From NCBI RefSeq assembly GCF_028746185.1, contig NZ_JAQIVH010000008.1:248001-312000 (forward strand): a DNA stretch of 64,000 bases. The letters run 5' to 3'. This DNA comes from Paenibacillus_E qinlingensis. Its GTDB lineage: Bacteria; Bacillota; Bacilli; Paenibacillales; NBRC-103111. Below are positions 52,761-61,608 of this stretch, one piece after another. The notes beneath the pieces are model-generated. The model saw only the letters and a program-made list of their open reading frames with translations. It was not told where the DNA came from and ran no database searches. Positions within the stretch are counted from its first letter, which is position 1, and the number at the start of each line of letters is the position of its first letter. Made by a program: the position numbers and the translations under genes.

Positions 52761-54578
52761 CTAACGATCAGGCAATAAGATAATTTTACCCGTAGGTTCA
52801 ATAACAGGCAGCCTGACGGTAACTTTGGTTCCTTTACCCTCTTCGCTATCGACATCCAAGCCATATGGCGATCCAAATTGTAGTTTTAATCGTTTATTAA
52901 TATTGCCTAGGCCTATGCTTTGTTTGTCCGTTCCAGACAGTTCTGCATTCTCGTCATCCCGAATGCCTTTACGTAGTTCAGATAACTGTTTATCCGTCAT
53001 ACCTACGCCATTATCCTCGATATCAATTTGCATATAACCTTGCTCGGATATATGTCCGCGAATAAACAGACGTCCAACGCCTGATTTCATTTCCAGGCCA
53101 TGGTACATCGCATTTTCCACAATCGGTTGAAGAATCATTTTCAACGATTTCATTTCTAAGAAAGACTCTTCCATCTCAATTACGATCTCAAATTTACCCT
53201 TGTACCTGATGTCCATAATTAACAGATAATCTTTAATACAGCTCATTTCGTCCTTGATACTTACGATTTCTTGGCCCTTAATGCTATATCTGAATATGCG
53301 CGACATCGCGGAAGATATACTGACGACCTCACTTACATCATAAGCCAAGCCAATACTGCTCAAGCAGTTCAACGTATTATAGAGAAAATGAGGATTAATT
53401 TGGCTTTGCAGTGCTGACAGTTTCGCTTGTTTTTTCGATAACTCGGCTTCATAAAGAGACGTTTGGTTCTCAACAATATCTCGCGTCATCGTCTCTACGT
53501 TATCCAGCATCTGATTAATATGGGTAGCAATAATACCTACTTCGTTTGTGGACGGTATTTTTAATCTATGCTTTAAATTCCTCTCACCCACATGTGATAG
53601 GAATCTCACGATTAACATGACAGGACGTGTCGTATTATACATAAAAATACTGCCTATAATCGTCAATAAGACGATCATAATAATGCTCAACCAGATCCCT
53701 AAGGAAACGATCGGCTTCATATCACTGGTAAGCTCTGCAATAGGAAGAACACTTATGACTTTCCAGTCTACATTCTCCATTTTTTTATATTGAACGAGGG
53801 ATTTTTTACCTTCATACACAATTTCATCTTTAGCTGTGCTGCTTATACCTTCTTGCCAAAAAACATTCTCGTAATACTCACCTGCTTTAAGCCCTTTATT
53901 GCTTACGATCACCCGATTGTCGGAATCAAGGATCAGAAAGAGTGAATTCTTCGTTAATTCAGTTGTGTTCACTAATTTCTCTAATTCCCTCGTATCCAGT
54001 AGGAAAATACAGTTACCGATTTTGGAATAATCCCCCGTAGCGTCAAAAGAAGAAAAGATAGGTGAAATATACGAATAGTAATAAAACGCATCACTGCTGT
54101 CTCTCACAATCGATGAAAACACAGGCTTTGTAAACTCTTTGCTTTGAAAATCATACATTTTCGCCAAAGCTTTCAATATATCATTGTTGTAATGCATATT
54201 ATCTGAGATCTGTCTGTCATTATTATTTAAGAGAACAATACTATAAATATTCTGATTTGAATTCCTTGTGTGCGTAAAAATTTCAGAGACATAGTCATTT
54301 AATTCTGCACTCCGAATACTATTCGTCGACACCATCAATTCCTGCACATACTTACTATAACTAACCGTAATAGAATCTCTTTCCACACTTTTAGCAATCG
54401 TATCTACATTTAACGCTACCTGTTCCATCATATTGCTCGCATACTTAGCTGCACGTTCCCGAGTAAGCGAATTGAAAAAAACGTTATACATACTCTGTAT
54501 CAAGATCATCATTATGAGTGCAATCAGAATTAGCAACGATATTTGGTGCTTGAGCTTCAGATTACTAATTAAGCGCAT
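52761..54578 (-). CDS. YesM-type sensor histidine kinase 3
   Basis: 605 residues: transmembrane helix at about 12-32, Cache-like sensor (about 35-285), second helix (about 291-313), HAMP domain, acceptor His397 in QSQINPHFLYNT, and HATPase motifs VENAMYHGLEM and DIEDNGVGMT. It overlaps the preceding response-regulator gene by 14 bases. It is expected to report on a sugar handled by importer C and the glucuronidase-like enzyme encoded on either side. Confidence 0.92.
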   Translation of the reverse strand: MRLISNLKLKHQISLLILIALIMMILIQSMYNVFFNSLTRERAAKYASNMMEQVALNVDTIAKSVERDSITVSYSKYVQELMVSTNSIRSAELNDYVSEIFTHTRNSNQNIYSIVLLNNNDRQISDNMHYNNDILKALAKMYDFQSKEFTKPVFSSIVRDSSDAFYYYSYISPIFSSFDATGDYSKIGNCIFLLDTRELEKLVNTTELTKNSLFLILDSDNRVIVSNKGLKAGEYYENVFWQEGISSTAKDEIVYEGKKSLVQYKKMENVDWKVISVLPIAELTSDMKPIVSLGIWLSIIMIVLLTIIGSIFMYNTTRPVMLIVRFLSHVGERNLKHRLKIPSTNEVGIIATHINQMLDNVETMTRDIVENQTSLYEAELSKKQAKLSALQSQINPHFLYNTLNCLSSIGLAYDVSEVVSISSAMSRIFRYSIKGQEIVSIKDEMSCIKDYLLIMDIRYKGKFEIVIEMEESFLEMKSLKMILQPIVENAMYHGLEMKSGVGRLFIRGHISEQGYMQIDIEDNGVGMTDKQLSELRKGIRDDENAELSGTDKQSIGLGNINKRLKLQFGSPYGLDVDSEEGKGTKVTVRLPVIEPTGKIILLPDR

Positions 54579-56013
54579 TCAAGTCCCCACTCGTTTTACG
54601 ATATTTGGAAGGTGTACACCCTAAGTTCCGTTTAAATACTTTATTAAAATAGAAATAATCACTATATCCTACACTCTTACATACATCTGCAATAGACAAG
54701 TTACTATTCTGAAGCAATTCAGAAGCCTTTTTCATCCGTAGATCCGTCATATATTGGGAAAACGTCATGCCTGTAACTTTTTTAAACAACTCACAACAAT
54801 AGCTCACATTAATGAAAAATTTCGTGGACAAGTCCTTTAGAAACAATTCTTCATGGAAGTGTTTATTCGTATAATGCAGCAGTTCCTTAAATTTATTATT
54901 AGCGTCCCCTTGTTGATCTCGTTCAGGATCCGATAGCAATTCATATACATATTCGCTTAGCGATTCTAAATTCATGAACTTTTCTTTCATTTCGCTATAA
55001 TCCAGATACTCAAAATCAAGTAATTGACTACTGCTATCACTGTCTTTTAAAGTATGCATAACAAATTCATTCCATAAAAATACCGCATCTTCAATGCCTA
55101 AATGGTGTTCGCTAAAAAAGGCCGTTATCACGGTAGACAATTCCTTCATGTTCTTATATTGAACTCGTTCAAGTGCTTCAATTATGCCTTCAGCAAATTG
55201 TTTAACTACACTTTTTTTACTCTTTTTGTATAATGAAACTCGCTTTGAACGATCAACGAAACAATCATTACTTGCGATATCCGAAGTTTTTAAAAACATG
55301 GATACATGGTCAGCTCCATCACTGGATAAACTAATCCCTGCCCTATCCACGACATGCTCTTTGGAAATAAGACTACGATAGATCAGCTCACTCTGATCTT
55401 CATCACTATTAATGATAAACACCGTTTTTCTAGGACCTAGTTTTAAAGTAGTAAGTTGTGCACGACTTCCTAATTCCAATAAGACGACATCATCATATTC
55501 TGCATTATTAAAATACACCGTGACAATCTGATATTTCTTGTAAGGTTTATGTCGCAAACGCGTATTCAAAAGTGAATGATTATCCTTAAATTCTTCCAGC
55601 AAAGTCATGTATAAACTTAAATCATTCGTACTGCGTTTGTTCTCTAACTTTCTATAAAGCTTGTCTAACATGTCCTCCGCCTTTTCCATATCCAGCGGCT
55701 TTAATTGATAATCCATCGCACCTTCCTGAAGTGCATGCTGCACATAAGAGAACTCTGCAAACCCGCTAATCACGATAAAATCAGTGTCTATCCCCTGTGC
55801 TCTCGTCCTTTGCATCAGTTCAATCCCTGTCATGTCAGGCATTCGAATATCCGTAAAGACGACATCAGGATGTTCTTCACTAATCACTTCTAAAGCTTTG
55901 GCTGGTTCGGTCGTTTCACAAATAATTTTAAATCGATTCCCGTTGCGCTCGATTAATTTACGAATACCGATCAAAGCCCAAGGTTCATCATCAACAATGA
56001 CTACACGATACAT
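54565..56013 (-). CDS. YesN-type response regulator 3 (receiver plus AraC HTH)
   Basis: 482 residues. The receiver has VIVDDEPWAL and acceptor Asp55 in VVFTDIRMPDMTG. The middle region is less conserved. The AraC domain at the C-terminus shows LKDLSTKFFINVSYCCELFK and VGYSDYFYFNKVFKRN. The gene order regulator-kinase is co-directional with importer C upstream. A strong hairpin (56049-56086) separates it from the importer C genes. Confidence 0.92.
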   Translation of the reverse strand: MYRVVIVDDEPWALIGIRKLIERNGNRFKIICETTEPAKALEVISEEHPDVVFTDIRMPDMTGIELMQRTRAQGIDTDFIVISGFAEFSYVQHALQEGAMDYQLKPLDMEKAEDMLDKLYRKLENKRSTNDLSLYMTLLEEFKDNHSLLNTRLRHKPYKKYQIVTVYFNNAEYDDVVLLELGSRAQLTTLKLGPRKTVFIINSDEDQSELIYRSLISKEHVVDRAGISLSSDGADHVSMFLKTSDIASNDCFVDRSKRVSLYKKSKKSVVKQFAEGIIEALERVQYKNMKELSTVITAFFSEHHLGIEDAVFLWNEFVMHTLKDSDSSSQLLDFEYLDYSEMKEKFMNLESLSEYVYELLSDPERDQQGDANNKFKELLHYTNKHFHEELFLKDLSTKFFINVSYCCELFKKVTGMTFSQYMTDLRMKKASELLQNSNLSIADVCKSVGYSDYFYFNKVFKRNLGCTPSKYRKTSGDLNALN

Positions 56014-56048
56014 ACAGGATTCACCACATTTCTGCCATTAATATCTGG

Positions 56049-56086
56049 AAAGGGAACTCTTTATCCGTGGACAAAGAGTTCCCTTT
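56049..56086 (-). terminator. Hairpin between importer C and YesMN pair 3
   Basis: Arms AAAGGGAACTCTTT pair almost perfectly over 16 bases (56049-56064 with 56071-56086). On the minus strand the tail is only TTTCC, while the plus-strand side has the longer T-run, so termination in the gene direction may be partial. Confidence 0.55.
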
Positions 56087-56120
56087 TTCTTGACTTATAC
56101 TAATACTAGCATAACCAGTT

Positions 56121-57830
56121 TTATTTAATTTTAGAATTTTTCTTCGCTGAAGGCAACAATTCTGGAGCAAGTTTTAGTTGTTTGAAATCTTCTGGAGATA
56201 ACATCTTATCTTTATTTTTTTGATAGTAGTCGTTGTAGAACGCATCCACATCTTCACCGCCAGCTTTTTTCCAAAGTTCTTTCGCATCTGCGATCGCTTT
56301 CTCAGCTGTCAAATTAGGTTGTGCAAGTGCTTTTAAGAGGAAATCGTCTACAGCTTTGGTTCCATTCGTTTTCTTCAAAAGCGTATCAGAAGCAAGTGCT
56401 GGCAATGTTTGTTGCCATTTTCTTGGATCAATGGCATCTGGTTTATTAACAACTTGCGCCATCTTAAAGTACAAATCGCCAAACTCTTGTAGAACAGGAT
56501 CGCTTGATTTGAGATATGAATTGTAATATTCATTGGCTAAAGGACTAATTGCAGAACCTAAGTTAAAATCGAAAGTTCGAATGATACTGTAATCTGTTGC
56601 ATAATCATATTCAATTTTATTCTTCGCCGGATCTACTACAACTACAGTACCTTCAGCATCTCTCTTTTTATAAACGCCTTCAGGTCCATTTACTAAGTAA
56701 TCGGAAACTTTCGGATCGTTTAGCCAGTTAATGTATCTAGCAGCCGCATCAGGATCTTTGGTTGCTGCATTAATAAAGCCAACTGCGGATGGTCCACCAT
56801 TGATATAGCCTTCAAAAGTTCCATACTTTGTCGCAGGCAAATCAAATGTATCCAGTTTAGCAGTCGGATTAGCCTTTTTGAAATTCGCAAATGTTGGTGA
56901 ATTCAGTTGACTAAATTTCCCTGTCAAGAAAATACCGATTTTTCCATTCGTGAAATCCGTTAATGCTTTGTCGCCTTTATCAAGTAAGAAGTCCGGATCA
57001 ACAACCTTCGCATCAACAATTTGTTTCGTAAACTTCAACCAATCTTGGATGCGATCCCATACAAATGTCAGCTTGCCATCAACGACTGCATACTTCTCAG
57101 GATTACCAAAGCCAAACATGTGAGAGAGTACTCTTTGGGAATCCGCATTTAACGTCAATCCATAGGTATCATTTTTGCCATTCCCATCAGGATCTTTCTC
57201 TGTAAATGCTTTTGCTACAGCAAGCAAGTCTTCAGGTGTTTTTGGCATAGGAAGATTTAACTTTTCTAACCAATCTGCACGAATAACGGCAGCATGATTA
57301 GGGGAAACAGGTGATACGGTTCCGATCGTGTAACGTTTTGCATTGACTGTCGTAAGCTTTTGTAGTGCCGGATATTTATCTAACGTCTTTTTATAATTAG
57401 GCATTTTCGCAAGCAATTCATCTGTGATTTCCAAAGCTTGCCCTTTGGAAATAAATGGCGTCATATCTTCATAGTTAGCTACGACGTCCGGACCTTCGCC
57501 AGCTGCAAACAGCATGTTCATTTTTTGTGGAGCTTCTGTTCTAGGTACAATGATGAATTTCACTTCTTCGAACGGCGCATTTTCTTGAATCCACTTTGTC
57601 CAACGGTTATTATCATACGTACCTTCGGAAGCTGGAATAAGTCCCCGATCATAAACCATGACCGATACTTTACCTTTTTTTACTTGGCCACTAGGGGTTA
57701 CGCTTGCCGTGTTACTAGTGTTACTGCCACTCTTTGTAGGTTCTTCTTTTGTAGTGCTACATGCAGTTAAACCAACAGATACAGCCATTACAAGTGATAA
57801 TGCAACCACACTTTGAAACTTTCTCTTCAT
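56121..57830 (-). CDS. Sugar-binding lipoprotein of ABC importer C
   Basis: 569 residues. The lipobox VGLTAC gives lipidated Cys24, followed by a Ser/Thr/Asn-rich linker. The mature domain has the family blocks LLAVAKAFTEKDPDGNGKND and FNLGSAISPLANEYYNS. It is longer than the proteins of importers A and B. It would capture a sugar for the two permeases encoded upstream. GGGAGG lies before the ATG. A cre-like site at 57876-57891 and a 142-base gap suggest some independent control. Confidence 0.9.
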   Translation of the reverse strand: MKRKFQSVVALSLVMAVSVGLTACSTTKEEPTKSGSNTSNTASVTPSGQVKKGKVSVMVYDRGLIPASEGTYDNNRWTKWIQENAPFEEVKFIIVPRTEAPQKMNMLFAAGEGPDVVANYEDMTPFISKGQALEITDELLAKMPNYKKTLDKYPALQKLTTVNAKRYTIGTVSPVSPNHAAVIRADWLEKLNLPMPKTPEDLLAVAKAFTEKDPDGNGKNDTYGLTLNADSQRVLSHMFGFGNPEKYAVVDGKLTFVWDRIQDWLKFTKQIVDAKVVDPDFLLDKGDKALTDFTNGKIGIFLTGKFSQLNSPTFANFKKANPTAKLDTFDLPATKYGTFEGYINGGPSAVGFINAATKDPDAAARYINWLNDPKVSDYLVNGPEGVYKKRDAEGTVVVVDPAKNKIEYDYATDYSIIRTFDFNLGSAISPLANEYYNSYLKSSDPVLQEFGDLYFKMAQVVNKPDAIDPRKWQQTLPALASDTLLKKTNGTKAVDDFLLKALAQPNLTAEKAIADAKELWKKAGGEDVDAFYNDYYQKNKDKMLSPEDFKQLKLAPELLPSAKKNSKIK

Positions 57831-57875
57831 ACTTGTGTTGCCTCCCTTTTTTTATGAAAATTATGATCGAAAAAA

Positions 57876-57891
57876 ATGAAATCGCTTTCGA
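57876..57891 (+). promoter_or_regulatory. cre-like site before binding-protein gene C
   Basis: ATGAAATCGCTTTCGA matches 15 of 16 positions of the CcpA consensus. It lies 46-61 bases upstream of the lipoprotein start, in the gap after the permease genes. Confidence 0.55.
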
Positions 57892-57972
57892 TATATGTGA
57901 AGAATACGAAGTAATTATCGTACCCTTTACAATCAACAAATATTCCCTAATCATAGCTACAAAGCGCTTGAC

Positions 57973-58857
57973 TTAACCTTTAACAGATCCTAACATAACA
58001 CCTTTAACAAAATACTTTTGTAAGAATGGATATACGGCAAGCATCGGCAATATCAGCACAACTACACCAGCAGACTTAACTGATTCTGAAATGACCTCAC
58101 CTGAACCAGAAACAGCACCTAAATCTTGACTCGTCCCCAATTTTATTTGCTCTAATTGGAAAACCATCTGCTGTATGAGCACCGGTAGGGTATATCCCCT
58201 CGAATCACTGATATACATCAGTACTTTCAAGAAACTATTCCAGTACGCAACTCCGTAGAAGAGGGCTAATGTAGCGATTACAGCTTTGGAAAGCGGAAGA
58301 TACATCTGAAGTAAAATTCGCCATTCGGAACAACCATCAATTCTAGCCGCTTCTTCCAACTCTTCGGATATATTTTCAAAGAAAGACTTCATAATCAACA
58401 TATTGTAAGGGCTAATTAGTGTTGTTAACCAAATGGACCAGTAGGAGTTCATTAATCCAAGTGATTTCACCAATAGGTAGGTTGGAATCAAACCGCCGCT
58501 AAACAGCATCGTGAAGACGATTAGAAAGGTTACTTTTCTTCTAGCAAACATTTTCCTTTTGGACAAGGGATACGCACAGAGAATTGTGAAAATCATGCTA
58601 AGCGCAGTCCCAACTACGGTAACAACGACACTATTCTTAAAATATTTAAATAAATCTGTGGATACAATTAAAACTTTGTAAGCTGCTGGTGTAAAATCAA
58701 CCGGCCATAAAAATACTTTGCCTGATTCAATAGCTGAACCGCTGCTGAATGAAGTAGCAATAATATAGATGAGCGGAAGTAAACACGACAGCGATATGAT
58801 AAAAAGCACAATGTTATTAATTTTATAAAAGGCTTTTTCTCCCGTCGATATTTTCAA
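57973..58857 (-). CDS. ABC importer C permease, LplC/YtcP type
   Basis: 294 residues from TTG 58857, which has GGAGG eight bases upstream. The in-frame ATG at 58875 itself contains that ribosome-binding site and is less likely. MalG-type membrane protein with about six helices, EAA loop LEEAARIDGCSEWRILL and the ending FVKGVMLGSVKG. It is 38 bases downstream of the LplB-type gene. It forms the channel of importer C. Confidence 0.88.
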   Translation of the reverse strand: MKISTGEKAFYKINNIVLFIISLSCLLPLIYIIATSFSSGSAIESGKVFLWPVDFTPAAYKVLIVSTDLFKYFKNSVVVTVVGTALSMIFTILCAYPLSKRKMFARRKVTFLIVFTMLFSGGLIPTYLLVKSLGLMNSYWSIWLTTLISPYNMLIMKSFFENISEELEEAARIDGCSEWRILLQMYLPLSKAVIATLALFYGVAYWNSFLKVLMYISDSRGYTLPVLIQQMVFQLEQIKLGTSQDLGAVSGSGEVISESVKSAGVVVLILPMLAVYPFLQKYFVKGVMLGSVKG

Positions 58858-58895
58858 AGCTTGTCCCTCCTTCATATGTCTAAGTTGTTAGTCGT

Positions 58896-59813
58896 TTAAA
58901 ATAAGGCATTCCCTGACATCTTGGCTAATCGGTTCGCCACAAGCACAAGGATTAAACTGATCACAGAATCGAACAATCCCATGGCTGTCGTTAAACTAAA
59001 TTCGCCTTGTTGAATACCCATTTCATAAATAAAGGTGGGCACAACATCCGTCATATTCTTTACAACTGGATTTTGAAGAACGAAAATCCGATCAAATCCA
59101 ACTTCCATAATTTTCCCAGTTGCTAAGATAAACGTTAGGACGATGGTTGGGACCAAACTAGGAAGGGTAACTTTCGTAATCTGCTTCCACTTGTTAGCGC
59201 CATCGACAACCGCCGCTTCGTAATACGTAGGATCTATGCTCGAAAGTGCTGCTAAGTAGATAATGGCATTAAAACCTGCATCTTTCCAAATCCCACTTCC
59301 CAGGAAAATGGTCATCCATGCTGTGTGATTAAATAAAAACTGGATAGGTTCGCCGCCAAAGTATTCAATGATAAAGTTGATGGGGCCATTTTTAACAGAG
59401 AAAACGTTAATAATAATACCGCCTACGATGACCCATGAGAAAAAGTGAGGCAAGTATAGAACCGTTTGCGAGGCTTTTTTGAACCATTTCATTCTTATTT
59501 CATTGAGCAGAATGGCTAATATGATTGGAAACGGGAATGAAACAAGGACGGTTAGCAAGCTAATCACTAACGTATTCCTGATGATTTCTACCGTGTGTGG
59601 CTGGTCAAATATCATTTTGAAATTCCGAAGCCCTACCCAGTCACTTCCCATAATACCGTCTATGAATCGATAATCCTTAAAAGCAATCACCGCGCCAAAC
59701 ATGGGTACATAGGCAAAAATAATAAAAAACAAAAGTGGCAGTGCTATCATGGTATACAAAGGTATGTTTTCTTTAATTCTAATTTTTCTGTGTAGTTTCT
59801 CACTGTTTGTCAT
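58896..59813 (-). CDS. ABC importer C permease, LplB type
   Basis: 305 residues from ATG 59813, which has AGGAGG eight bases upstream; the reading from ATG 59912 runs through leader sequence. MalF-type subunit: IPLYTMIALPLLFFIIFAYV, the block VIAFKDYRFIDG and EAA loop YEAAVVDGANKWKQIT. First gene of importer C. The upstream leader holds a cre-like palindrome AAAACGTTTT. Confidence 0.9.
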   Translation of the reverse strand: MTNSEKLHRKIRIKENIPLYTMIALPLLFFIIFAYVPMFGAVIAFKDYRFIDGIMGSDWVGLRNFKMIFDQPHTVEIIRNTLVISLLTVLVSFPFPIILAILLNEIRMKWFKKASQTVLYLPHFFSWVIVGGIIINVFSVKNGPINFIIEYFGGEPIQFLFNHTAWMTIFLGSGIWKDAGFNAIIYLAALSSIDPTYYEAAVVDGANKWKQITKVTLPSLVPTIVLTFILATGKIMEVGFDRIFVLQNPVVKNMTDVVPTFIYEMGIQQGEFSLTTAMGLFDSVISLILVLVANRLAKMSGNALF

Positions 59814-59881
59814 TTCGGTTTCCTCCTGAAGCGATAAGTTCTGTCTTAGGTTTGTTGGCTGTATTTCGACTTCCTTCCTTG

Positions 59882-59897
59882 TTGAAAACGTTTTATT
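59882..59897 (+). promoter_or_regulatory. cre-like site before importer C
   Basis: TTGAAAACGTTTTATT matches 14 of 16 positions of the CcpA consensus, about 70 bases before the first permease gene. Confidence 0.5.
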
Positions 59898-60044
59898 GAT
59901 TGTGCTTCGCAATGTTATTTGATGTTTTTATTGTATGGCATAACAACATCAAGAAAAATGTAATAATATCGTCTCTTTTATGTAATATGTTCGTTATTGG
60001 TAGGATTGGTGGCGAGGTTGGGCGAGTGGATTCAGTGATATAGG

Positions 60045-60081
60045 TGAGCTAGAGAGTGAACTAGATGAGCTAGAGAGTGAA
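60045..60081 (+). repeat. 16-bp direct repeat, two copies
   Basis: TGAGCTAGAGAGTGAA occurs at 60045-60060 and 60066-60081, a 21-base period, just before the larger tandem array. Confidence 0.7.
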
Positions 60082-60092
60082 TAGGTGCGCGG

Positions 60093-60770
60093 GATCCTGG
60101 GCTGTAGTGCCATTTTTAGGCGCTACAGCGGGGATTCGCGCGAATACACGCGACTGTAAGGCCCTTTTCGGGCCTTACAGCGCTGCGCTAGCGCTCGGGC
60201 GAGCGCGATCCTGGGCTGTAGCGCCATTTTTGGGCGCTACAGCGGGGAGTCGCGCGAGTAGGCGCGACTGTAAGGCCCTTTTCGGGCCTTACGGCGCTGC
60301 GCTGGCGCTCGAGCTTGCGGGATCCTGGGCTGTAGCGCCATTTTTGGGCGCTACAGCGGGAATTCTCGCGAGAACGCGCGACTGTAAGGCCCTTTTCGGG
60401 CCTTACGGCGCAGCGCTAGCGCTCGAGCGTGCGGGATCCTGGGCTGTAGCGCCATTTTTGGGCGCTACAGCGGGATTCTCGCGAGTAGGCGCGACTGTAA
60501 GGCCCTTTTCGGGCCTTACAGCACAGCGCTGGCGCTCGAGCGTGCGGGATTTTAGCTGTAGCGCCATTTTTGGGCGTTACAGCGGGGATTCGCGCGAGTA
60601 GGCGCGACTGTAAGGCCCCTTTCGGGCCTTACAGCGCAGCGCTGGCGCTCGGGCGTGCGGGATCCTGGGCTGTAGCGCCATTTTTGGGCGCTACAGCGGG
60701 AATTCGCGCGAGTAGGCGCGACTGTAAGGCCCTTTTCGGGCCTTACAGCGCAGCGCTCGCGCTGCAAGCG
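60093..60770. repeat. Six tandem copies of a 113-114 bp double-hairpin repeat
   Basis: Units start at 60093, 60207, 60321, 60435, 60548 and 60661. Each contains two strong stem-loops: CTGTAGCGCC/GGCGCTACAG around a T-rich loop, and CTGTAAGGCCC/GGGCCTTACAG around TTTTC. GC-rich linkers (GCGCGAGTAGGCGCG, CAGCGCTGGCGCTCG) join them. Both hairpins begin with CTGTA and end with TACAG. Copy 5 has lost the CCTGGGC segment. GC content is far above the neighbours. Confidence 0.9.
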
Positions 60771-60792
60771 AGCTGAATCTCAGCATGTACGA

Positions 60793-60828
60793 CAAAAAAA
60801 ACCTAGCAAGTCTTTCCAGTGCTAGGTT
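60793..60828 (-). terminator. Terminator of DUF1349 gene
   Basis: 9-bp stem AACCTAGCA/TGCTAGGTT with an 11-base loop, then eight T residues on the minus strand, about 26 bases after the stop. Confidence 0.85.
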
Positions 60829-60853
60829 CCATGAGGATTGACTACTTTGCTAT

Positions 60854-61471
60854 TTATACGAAGGAAATATTTTTGAAAATCGCCCTTGTCGATTTATTCT
60901 CATCATGTGAAGTAACGGCAAGTCCAACCAATAAGGAATTGTTTAATGCTACAACTTTTGAAGAAAAACGTACCCACTCCACACCATTCGCACTATACCA
61001 TGCATGAAAATCACTGCCGCTTCGTTGCAACCTTAACCATGTATCCGGATAATTAACTGGGAATAGCGGGGGTTCCGATGTATAGTCATCTGGATAGATT
61101 GCAGCACTATCACCTTGCTTCATCGACCTATATTGAAATTCATATCCCCCATTGTTCTTGTTTCGGGGACTATTGTCAGGAAAAACAACGAAATAAGCAT
61201 GTGCACTATCCGGATCTAAGGATTCGCGCGCCATGAGTCCTGCTTTCGTATATAAGTGCGCCGCTTCTAAAGATACTAACTGAACTTTGATATCAAAATC
61301 TCCTTCGCAAACGAGATGAGAGAAATGGAACTGATCCATTAAGCCCCAAACATCTGCCCCTCCTGCTTGTACCTCGTAGCCATCAACCAATTGCTTCGTA
61401 CTTCCTTCTAATGCTGGGCTGCCTATGTCACTACCTGTAAATTCAACTTGCTTCATTTGAAATCCCGCCAT
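60854..61471 (-). CDS. DUF1349 concanavalin-like protein
   Basis: 205 residues, the usual length of the stand-alone DUF1349 family, whose fold is a concanavalin/LamG-like beta-sandwich related to the C-terminal domain of some beta-xylosidases. Visible blocks are AGLMARESLDPDSAHAYFVV, WLRLQRSGSDFHAWYSANG and LLVGLAVTSHDE. No signal peptide and no obvious catalytic residues, so a carbohydrate-binding or accessory role is likely (inference). The start at 61471 has TAGGAA upstream; an ATG five codons later is possible. It follows the GH2 gene after a terminator. Confidence 0.8.
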   Translation of the reverse strand: MAGFQMKQVEFTGSDIGSPALEGSTKQLVDGYEVQAGGADVWGLMDQFHFSHLVCEGDFDIKVQLVSLEAAHLYTKAGLMARESLDPDSAHAYFVVFPDNSPRNKNNGGYEFQYRSMKQGDSAAIYPDDYTSEPPLFPVNYPDTWLRLQRSGSDFHAWYSANGVEWVRFSSKVVALNNSLLVGLAVTSHDENKSTRAIFKNISFV

Positions 61472-61561
61472 TTCCTACTTTTTGATTGGACAGTCATGCT
61501 GTGCTCACTCTGTAGTATACCTTGAATGTCACTTAAACTCGAGACCAGCAGTGTATCATCG

Positions 61562-61599
61562 AAAACCCCGCTGCAGGAGTAAGCGTGAGCAGCGGGGTT
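61562..61599 (-). terminator. Terminator of GH2 gene
   Basis: Perfect 11-bp stem AACCCCGCTGC/GCAGCGGGGTT with a 14-base loop, ending in TTTTCG on the minus strand, ten bases after the stop. Confidence 0.8.
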
Positions 61600-61608
61600 A
61601 GTCATATT

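Larger units (their letters stand above)
59814..60853. other. Intergenic region with leader, cre-like site and structured tandem repeats
   Basis: About 1040 bases without a credible gene. From low to high it holds the importer C leader and cre-like site (59882-59897), a 16-bp direct repeat (60045-60081), six double-hairpin repeat units (60093-60770) and the terminator of the DUF1349 gene (60793-60828). Frames crossing the repeats are by-products of the unit length. Confidence 0.65.

Noticed and set aside
60077..60601. A 174-codon plus-strand frame (and matching minus-strand frame) through the tandem repeat
   Set aside because: It exists because the 114-bp unit is a multiple of three. It breaks where units become 113 bp, has no ribosome-binding site and encodes a low-complexity repeat. 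The stems, not the frame, appear conserved.
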